Below, one piece after another: positions 58,282 to 64,000 of a DNA stretch of 64,000 bases. The notes beneath the pieces are model-generated. The model searched no databases, was not told the DNA's origin, and saw nothing but the letters and a program-made list of their open reading frames with translations. Positions within the stretch are counted from its first letter, which is position 1; every line of letters starts with the position of its first letter. Location: positions 496,001 to 560,000 of the forward strand of contig NZ_JACHJT010000002.1 of the NCBI RefSeq assembly GCF_014203805.1, given 5' to 3'. The translations under genes and the position numbers were made by a program. Source of the DNA: Lipingzhangella halophila. GTDB taxonomy: Bacteria; Actinomycetota; Actinomycetes; Streptosporangiales; Streptosporangiaceae.

Positions 58282-59759
58282 CGGACTGCTCCTTCCGTCG
58301 AAGCGGCGGCGCCGTCGCCTCCCGACGGCATGGTCGAGGCCCGGAGCTCCCGGATTATGGCGTCGAGCTCGGTCACGTGGCGGTCCGGGGAGTACTCCGC
58401 AAGCACCCGGCCGACCTCCCACAGCCCGGCGAGGTCCGGGGCCGGGGTGTCGACGTTCTCGAACACCCGGAAGTAGCGCTCCACCTCGCCCGGCGTCAGC
58501 CGCGCGGAGAACGGTTCCTCCGGCAGCACGTCGGTGGGCTTCGCTGTTGCCGGGGCCCGCGGCGACGTCATCCCGTGCCGGAAGCGCGCCGGAAGGTTGG
58601 CACTCTGCCAGGCCCGGACGACCTCGATGCGGGCGATCCCGAGCAGCTCGTCGCGGCGCGAGCGCAGGGTCGAGTGCGCCTGCCGGTGCCGGGACAACCA
58701 CTCCTGCACTTCGTCGCAGCGCGCCTCGCACTCGCGCAGCGCCTGGTCATATACCTTCCGTGCGCGCCGTTGCGCCGCGGCGTAGGGGTTGTGCACCAGG
58801 GACTCCAGAAACACCGCGCCCACCGCGAAGGTCCCGAGCAGCGCCATGACCGCGAAGGGGGGAACCTGCAACACTCCTTCCGCGCGGTAGTAGGCGAGCA
58901 TCAGGAACAGGTAGCCGATCCAGATCAACCCGCCCAGGCCGAACACGATCGGGACGAGGCCGGGCCGGCGGGCTACGTAGTCCGCCGCGGCGCGGCCCAT
59001 TCGCCGGCGCAACGGCTCGGGGGCGTCCGCGTCCGCGGGGGCGTCCCTGAGGTGCCGTGTCGCGCGGAGCCGCATCGACCACTCGGACAGGGAACGCCCG
59101 AGCGCGTAGAGCAGGAACGCCAGAATGGGGCCGAGAAGCCAGCCGAGGTAGCCGCTCCAGTGCCCTTCGCGGATCTGCAGACTCTCCAGGCCCACCCGGT
59201 AGAGGAACCAGGACTCGATGGCGGCGATGGCGGCGATGGTCGTCCACACGAACCCCTGAAGCACGGGGTGGGTCTTCGTGCGTTCGTCCGGCGGGATCGA
59301 CGCGTAGGCGTCGTCGAGGGAGTCGAGCTTGCGGCGGGCCTCGGTGATGGGGCGGCCCGTGGCACGCAGCCGCAGCGCGCGCAGTCCGCGTTCCACCGCC
59401 GAGTCGTTCCGCATGACGGCGTTGATCAGCGCGCCGAGCTCGCCGCCCCGGTTGACGATGACGCGGGTCGCGTTGATGGACCCGCTGAACTGCTGGGCCA
59501 TCTCGTAGTTGTTGACGGTGTCGGGGGAGCCTTCGGGCGGGAAGTGCCCTCTCCCCGCGGTCATCTCGTGCTGCGGGCAGTTGCACCCGTCGTGGCAGGA
59601 AAGCGGGATGAAGCCGATTCCTGGTGGCGCCGGGAACTCCTCTGGTGCGTCGCCGCCGCTCCACGCGGACGCGGCGGAACCGCCGTGCGCGCCGGCCGCG
59701 TCGCCGGCCGGGTGCTCGCCGTTGGGATCGTCACCGGGAAACTCGGGCCGCTGGGGCAT
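58278..59759 (-). CDS. Four-helix membrane protein with Cys-rich N-terminal segment
   Basis: The 493-residue protein starts behind a strong AAAGGAGG. After a Gly/Asp-rich leader comes a Cys/His cluster, LSCHDGCNCPQHE (about 52-64), then VNNYEMAQQFSGSINATRVIVNRGG, a helical region, two membrane helices (about 165-190, 205-228), two more (about 270-295, 302-325), and a long coiled-coil-like cytosolic part (RRARKVYDQALRECEARCDEVQEWL). The family is unknown to me. The cluster may bind zinc. It overlaps the 414-residue gene by 4 nt and follows the lipoprotein gene by 26 nt. Confidence 0.75.
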   Translation of the reverse strand: MPQRPEFPGDDPNGEHPAGDAAGAHGGSAASAWSGGDAPEEFPAPPGIGFIPLSCHDGCNCPQHEMTAGRGHFPPEGSPDTVNNYEMAQQFSGSINATRVIVNRGGELGALINAVMRNDSAVERGLRALRLRATGRPITEARRKLDSLDDAYASIPPDERTKTHPVLQGFVWTTIAAIAAIESWFLYRVGLESLQIREGHWSGYLGWLLGPILAFLLYALGRSLSEWSMRLRATRHLRDAPADADAPEPLRRRMGRAAADYVARRPGLVPIVFGLGGLIWIGYLFLMLAYYRAEGVLQVPPFAVMALLGTFAVGAVFLESLVHNPYAAAQRRARKVYDQALRECEARCDEVQEWLSRHRQAHSTLRSRRDELLGIARIEVVRAWQSANLPARFRHGMTSPRAPATAKPTDVLPEEPFSARLTPGEVERYFRVFENVDTPAPDLAGLWEVGRVLAEYSPDRHVTELDAIIRELRASTMPSGGDGAAASTEGAVR

Positions 59760-59785
59760 CTCTCCTCCTTTCGCGGGTGGTGCGG

Positions 59786-61072
59786 TCAGTCGGTGAACCC
59801 GATGACGACGCGGCGGTTGTCCTGCGCGCACTCGGCATCGGCAAGCTCGCCGTCCTTGTAGTCGTCCGCGCAGGCCAGGTCGCTCTCCCCCTTGCCTTCG
59901 ACCGTGATGTCGGCGAAGCCCAGGGATTCCAGGTAGTCGGCGACCGCCTCGGCCCGCCGCTGGGAGAGCTTTTTGTTGTACTCGGCGGAGCCCTTGGAGT
60001 CCGTGTGCCCGGTGACGGCCACGCTCTGCTCGAACCCGCCCCCGCCCGCGTCGACCGCCTCGTCGAGCAGGTCGTTGGCCGAAGGGCGGAGCTTCGCGGA
60101 GTCGAAGGAGAACAGCAACTGCGAGGGCAGCTCCAGCTCGCTCCGGTCCGCGAGGTCAGCTTTTGGGACCATCACCTCGGTGTCCGCCACCTCTGGGGGA
60201 TCGGCATCGACAGTCTCCGTGGGCGCGCGTTCCTCGCCCGGGGACGTCGCGCACTCCCCGGCCCCGTAGATCCCGCAGACCTCGGTCCAGACGTCCTGAA
60301 CGGTGCCGCGCTGTGTCCGGTCAAAGCCGTGCTCGGGGCTGTTCTGCAGGAAGACCGTGACATTGACGCCGTCCAGCCCTTCCTTGGGCTCCTCACCGGA
60401 GGACGCGCAGTCCGCCACGATCTCGTCGCGCCCCAACCCTTCGTCGAAGTAGCGGTTCAGGTCCAGGCATCCCGTGTTCACCAGACCGTCGGTGAACACG
60501 TGCAGCCTGCGGACCGTGTCGGGATCGGGGGCCTTGGTGGAGCCCGTGAGCTTGCCGGCCCCGCTGGCGATGGCGCCGAGGACATCGCTGCCGTCGCTCG
60601 CGGCGGACGGCCGCGGCAGGTCCGCCAGCCGCTCACCCAAACAGTCGCGAACCCGCCCCAGGTCCTCGTGCTGCTGGCCGTCGGCGGTGCCGACGGCCTC
60701 GGCGATCCGCGTCCGGTCCAGCAGGTACTCGGGGGTGCTCTCGCCTCCGCTGAACCGGGCCACGGAGAGCAGCCGCTCCCCGCCCTGCCCGAAGACGTTC
60801 TCGTCCACGGCGAGCTCGCTGACGTCATCGGAGAAGTCCGGGAACTCCCCGCTGTCGCGCCACATCGAGGCGCTCACGTCGACCAGTACGACGGTTTCGG
60901 CGCTGACGTCCTCGTCGGGTCCGGTGTAGGTGGAGCCGAGCGCCTCGTCGCAGGAGAGGTCGCTGCTGACCTGTTCGGCTTCGGGGAAGCAGGCCGAAAG
61001 CGCCGTGAGTACCAGGCAGGCGGCCATGATGCGGGGACGGCGTCCGACGGGCGGGGGGTGTTCGGCAGGCAC
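59786..61072 (-). CDS. VWA-like plus OmpA-domain lipoprotein
   Basis: The 428-residue product has a lipoprotein signal ending LTALSAC (Cys28), a von Willebrand A-like domain with the MIDAS motif DVSASMW (about Asp65), HVFTDGLVNTG later, and a C-terminal OmpA/MotB-like peptidoglycan-binding domain (about 310-428: LLFSFDSAKLRPSAND, VTGHTDSKGSAEYNKKLSQRRAEAV). The GTG start has GGAG 7 nt upstream. It should be anchored outside the membrane and grip the cell wall. OmpA-type domains with VWA on one lipoprotein are uncommon in Gram-positive bacteria. Confidence 0.82.
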   Translation of the reverse strand: MPAEHPPPVGRRPRIMAACLVLTALSACFPEAEQVSSDLSCDEALGSTYTGPDEDVSAETVVLVDVSASMWRDSGEFPDFSDDVSELAVDENVFGQGGERLLSVARFSGGESTPEYLLDRTRIAEAVGTADGQQHEDLGRVRDCLGERLADLPRPSAASDGSDVLGAIASGAGKLTGSTKAPDPDTVRRLHVFTDGLVNTGCLDLNRYFDEGLGRDEIVADCASSGEEPKEGLDGVNVTVFLQNSPEHGFDRTQRGTVQDVWTEVCGIYGAGECATSPGEERAPTETVDADPPEVADTEVMVPKADLADRSELELPSQLLFSFDSAKLRPSANDLLDEAVDAGGGGFEQSVAVTGHTDSKGSAEYNKKLSQRRAEAVADYLESLGFADITVEGKGESDLACADDYKDGELADAECAQDNRRVVIGFTD

Positions 61073-61162
61073 GGATTCTCTCCTTCGGGACGGAGGGGTT
61101 CTCCGTTGGTTCCGTTACTAGTCGTCGCCGGGTGCACGGATCCGGTAGAAGTACGGGGTCTT

Positions 61163-62203
61163 CTAGGTCCGGCCGCGTTGCGCGTCGTCGAGCTCCTGGA
61201 CCGGGACGCCGAGGTGCTCCAGGACCCGGCGCAGGGCGGTGTCACTGGAGAAGGCGAACTCGAACAGGCCGGCGTCCTGCCGCTGGGCGGTCTGGATCAT
61301 GTCGGCGAGGGTGTCCGTGAGCTGTTCGCCTTCGCGTGCACGCGCGTTGATCGCGTCTTCGAGGACCTTCGCGGGGCTCAGCTCGGGGTTCGACGCCAAG
61401 CTGAGCGCGTCGGCCGTGATCCATGTTGCGTTGCGCTCGTCGACGCGTCCCAACTGCTCCATGGCACCGATCAGCAGCGAGCGCCAGCGCTCCTGGCGCT
61501 CGGACAGCTCGTCGATGTGCTGCAGCTTGCGCTCGTGCCTGCCCACCTGGTCCATCCGGTGCAGCCAGGCTTCCTGCTGCTTGGCGCGGATCTCGTCGCA
61601 GACGTCCACCCATGCGTAGAGCTGAGCATCCACCAGGTCGTAGGGCGCGTCGACCACGGCGCGGTCGCGGCCGGGCCGGGCCTCCGGGCCGTGCACGGGC
61701 GGGTCGGGCCGCTTGGGCATCACAAAGTGGACCCGGGCGTGCTCGTCGGCGATGCTCTTTTCCAGCTCGGCCGCGCGGTGGGGCGCCAGGCCGCGGCCCA
61801 GCGGCCGGACCTGGCTCATCACCTCGGAGCGGATGACGGCCTTGCGGTTCTCGATGAACCGGTTGATCTCCTGCTGCATCTCGTCCCGGCGCTCGGGATC
61901 GGAGTCTGTGACGGTGGCGCGCCACACGATCCGCACCCTCACGCTGAAGGTGAACGCGTCGTCCCTGGCGGGTGTCGCGAACGGGGGCAGGAGCGTGTCG
62001 GGGACCGCGAGCGTGATGGTGTCGGGGTCGCCGTGCTCGTCGGGCATCCAGCCCTCCCGCAGTGCCGGTTCCCGATCCGCGGGGGAGAACCAGGAACGGA
62101 TGCGCTCCCAGAAGGTCGGGGCGCCGGGCGCGCGCCGATGCCCCGGCCGAATCCGGGCGAACCGGCCGGTGCGGGAGTCTCGTGGCTGGTCAGTCCGTGC
62201 CAT
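61163..62203 (-). CDS. Hypothetical 346-residue helical protein
   Basis: The product has an Arg/Pro-rich start (about 1-35), a segment DPDTITLAVPDTLLPPF and FTFSVRVRIVWRATVTDSDPERRDEMQQEINRFIENRK followed by helices with charged heptads (about 110-300). The order beta strands then long helix resembles an SPFH/band-7-type module, but that is a loose impression. No membrane helix is evident. It overlaps the upstream large gene by 14 nt and lies 91 nt before the lipoprotein gene, with no terminator between. I do not recognise the family. Confidence 0.7.
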   Translation of the reverse strand: MARTDQPRDSRTGRFARIRPGHRRAPGAPTFWERIRSWFSPADREPALREGWMPDEHGDPDTITLAVPDTLLPPFATPARDDAFTFSVRVRIVWRATVTDSDPERRDEMQQEINRFIENRKAVIRSEVMSQVRPLGRGLAPHRAAELEKSIADEHARVHFVMPKRPDPPVHGPEARPGRDRAVVDAPYDLVDAQLYAWVDVCDEIRAKQQEAWLHRMDQVGRHERKLQHIDELSERQERWRSLLIGAMEQLGRVDERNATWITADALSLASNPELSPAKVLEDAINARAREGEQLTDTLADMIQTAQRQDAGLFEFAFSSDTALRRVLEHLGVPVQELDDAQRGRT

Positions 62204-64000
62204 CCTCGCCTCGTCTCCTCTCGTCAGAGCCGCTGGATCCGGTGCGGCGGTAGGCGGCTATGTGGTCGCGCACCTTCTCGTAGTTCTCGATCTGCTCCCG
62301 CAGGCCCGGTCCAGCGCGCCGCAGGTGATCCAGGATCCGGTTCATACGTCCGCGGAGTCCGGGGCTTCCCGTTTCGGGTGACCTGGCGACCCTGTCCCAG
62401 TCGTGCAGCACGTTCCACGCCCTGCGGCTAAGGTTCTTGTCCTCGCGCGTGGCCAGGGCGATCGCCCACAGCCGCGCGATCCCCCCGGTCAACTCCTCGA
62501 TGTCGGGAGTGGCACTTCCAGAAGGAGGGCGGTCGCCAGGGGCGAGGTAGGGGGCATCGAGCCAGGCCAGAAGGTCGGGCTGGTCCCCGCGAGGGGCCGC
62601 CTCCCCGTAGCTGCGGTCGAGGGAGGAGATCCGCAACAACGCCTGCACCGCGGCCACCGTGGACACCGGCCCCTGGGTGGACGCCTGCGTGGTGAGCAGA
62701 TGCACGGCCCGGTACCGCATTCCGGCGTCGTAGGCACCCTCCAGAGCCGCGGCCACGTAGTAGCTGGGGCTCCCCCAGCGCGTCATGGGGTCGAGATCGA
62801 GGCGCTGGAACGCGTCCTTGATGGCGGTGAACACGCGGTCGGGCTCGCTCTGGGCGATCCGGGTACCAAAGGCCAGCACCGCCGTGTGCCGCGGAGCCTG
62901 GTCGCGGTCACGCATCCATCGTTCGAGCAGCTCAAGTGCCCTGGTGCGCTGCACACCACCCACGACCAGGTGCTCCATAACCCAGGCGACCACCGTGGGG
63001 CAGTGCCGTACGCGCCACGCCTCCCGCTGCCGCTCCGACGGGCTCTGGGCCTCCTTGGCGAACGGTGAGGACAGCCGCGCCCACGGGTCGAGCACCTCCG
63101 TGGCGATCTGCTCGAAGTCGTGCTGGGCCAGCCGGCTCAGGGCGAGGTCGACGCCGATCTGCACGTTCAGGGCATCGTCCCCGAACTCTTTTGGGGACTT
63201 CTCGCACAGGTGGACGAGCCACTCCCGCAGGGGGCGCCGCGCCGCCTCGTACTCCTGCCAGACCACGTCGATGAGCACGTTGCGCAGGGGTGGCTGCCGC
63301 AGGGTGACGATGGTGTCCACCGCGCCGTCAGCGTCCGAACCGGCATCGCCCTGCTGGGTCTCGATATGGCCCTGCTGGGTCTCGACGTGCCGGAGCCGGC
63401 GCGCCAGGGGGCGCGCGAAGGTCTTGCGGCGCCACTTTCCGTCCGGCAGCTCCGCTTTCTGCAGCCGGGTGGCGAGGTTCTCGGCCGCGTCGATGACCGT
63501 GGCGAGCCGGCAACCGTCGAGGACCGCGCCGGCGATCACGTAGGCCTGGTCAACCGGGGAATGCGCGGCGGACCCGCCCCTGAGCAGCCCTTGGGCTTGG
63601 GCTCGCAGGCGCGCGATGCGTGCCCCGGCGACGCGCGCGTCCAGCTCGTCGGCGACGACGGCCGCGCCTCGCTCGGTCTCCTCGGCGAGGAGGTGTGCCA
63701 GGGTGGACGCGTCAGCGGGAGACTCGAAGGTCGCCCGCCACGACCGGACGCTGGGAATCGTCCCCACCTGCTCCAGGAGCCGCGGCACACGCCCGGCGGC
63801 AGCGGAGTCGACACCCGAGCGCGCGGGGGTGGTGATGTCGCGCGGGAGCAGGAACCACGCCAGGTTCCGTTCGAACACCGCGTGCTTGTCGGGCGGGTCG
63901 TGCTCAACGGCGTGCAGCCGCACCGCGCCGAGCTCGTCATCCTCGTCGACCAGGACGACCAGGTGGGCATCGTGCTCGCGCAGGGCTGACCGCAGCTTCG
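62190..64000 (-). CDS. Large hypothetical protein (5' end beyond the window)
   Basis: At least 603 residues are encoded and the frame is still open at the right edge. The N-terminal part seen reads LRSALREHDAHLVVLVDEDDELG, which looks like a buried strand with an acidic end, as in a Walker B or Rossmann element. Then come helical repeats of about 35-40 residues rich in Leu, Ala and Arg (about 150-520), suggesting an armadillo/HEAT-like solenoid. A short repeat HVETQQG/HIETQQG occurs mid-protein. It is the first visible gene of the leftward set. I cannot assign a family. Confidence 0.7.
   Translation of the reverse strand, partial: KLRSALREHDAHLVVLVDEDDELGAVRLHAVEHDPPDKHAVFERNLAWFLLPRDITTPARSGVDSAAAGRVPRLLEQVGTIPSVRSWRATFESPADASTLAHLLAEETERGAAVVADELDARVAGARIARLRAQAQGLLRGGSAAHSPVDQAYVIAGAVLDGCRLATVIDAAENLATRLQKAELPDGKWRRKTFARPLARRLRHVETQQGHIETQQGDAGSDADGAVDTIVTLRQPPLRNVLIDVVWQEYEAARRPLREWLVHLCEKSPKEFGDDALNVQIGVDLALSRLAQHDFEQIATEVLDPWARLSSPFAKEAQSPSERQREAWRVRHCPTVVAWVMEHLVVGGVQRTRALELLERWMRDRDQAPRHTAVLAFGTRIAQSEPDRVFTAIKDAFQRLDLDPMTRWGSPSYYVAAALEGAYDAGMRYRAVHLLTTQASTQGPVSTVAAVQALLRISSLDRSYGEAAPRGDQPDLLAWLDAPYLAPGDRPPSGSATPDIEELTGGIARLWAIALATREDKNLSRRAWNVLHDWDRVARSPETGSPGLRGRMNRILDHLRRAGPGLREQIENYEKVRDHIAAYRRTGSSGSDERRRGEDGTD

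Overview
The window is very GC-rich, with a strong bias for G or C at the third codon position, many GTG starts, ATGA/GTGA gene overlaps and several promoters that sit 6-7 nt from the start codon (leaderless transcripts). Together with a mycothiol-dependent isomerase, a DUF574-type methyltransferase, an MmyB-like XRE regulator and an ECF41-like sigma factor, this points to a filamentous actinobacterium. My inference is a member of the Nocardiopsaceae (Nocardiopsis-like). No rRNA, tRNA or CRISPR array was seen. The left and right edges each cut a gene.

Region by region: (1) 1-2083, edge of a UvrD-like helicase gene, a flavin monooxygenase remnant and an arsR / AHSA1 / RibD-fold operon. (2) 2346-11953, a compact natural-product locus: two methyltransferases, a SnoaL-like protein, a type III polyketide synthase, a stand-alone KS-AT-ACP type I polyketide synthase and two styrene-monooxygenase-like flavoproteins. 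(3) 12798-21796, a DUF574 methyltransferase, a PadR pair with a stunted partner, an XRE regulator beside an SDR remnant, and a LuxR-type two-component system converging on a MacB/FtsX-like ABC transporter. (4) 22054-32390, nuclease, YqeY, GH10 xylanase with CGAAA-type operators, a decayed gentisate pathway with an intact maleylpyruvate isomerase, DUF817, an oxidoreductase/ECF41-like sigma pair, and a regulator divergent from an M28 membrane peptidase. (5) 33177-37514, a heterodimeric ABC exporter with divergent TetR.

(6) 37737-48958 is a two-way carbohydrate locus. Binding protein, two permeases, ROK regulator and Gfo/Idh oxidoreductase run left; a dehydrogenase, a TIM-barrel epimerase and two glycosidases of GH63/MGH1-like and debranching type run right, from a shared operator region. 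Three copies of a roughly 140-bp repeat sit inside the transporter operon. (7) 49171-49967 is a dienelactone hydrolase gene broken by a deletion and by a shrunken IS200/IS605-type element that keeps a tnpB tail and a right end. (8) 50171-56412 has an ABC-F gene behind a structured leader with a three-codon uORF, an XRE/map pair, and an IclR regulator with a TIM-barrel enzyme and shared cis motifs.

(9) 56459-64000 (running off the right edge) is a leftward set of six genes, three of them tightly overlapped: a Pycsar-effector-like (DUF5706-like) membrane protein, two four-helix membrane proteins, a VWA-OmpA lipoprotein, and two large soluble proteins I cannot place. With the polyketide locus and the ABC-F leader, it is the best candidate here for an undescribed system. 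All functions are read from sequence motifs and recalled family features; no search was run.
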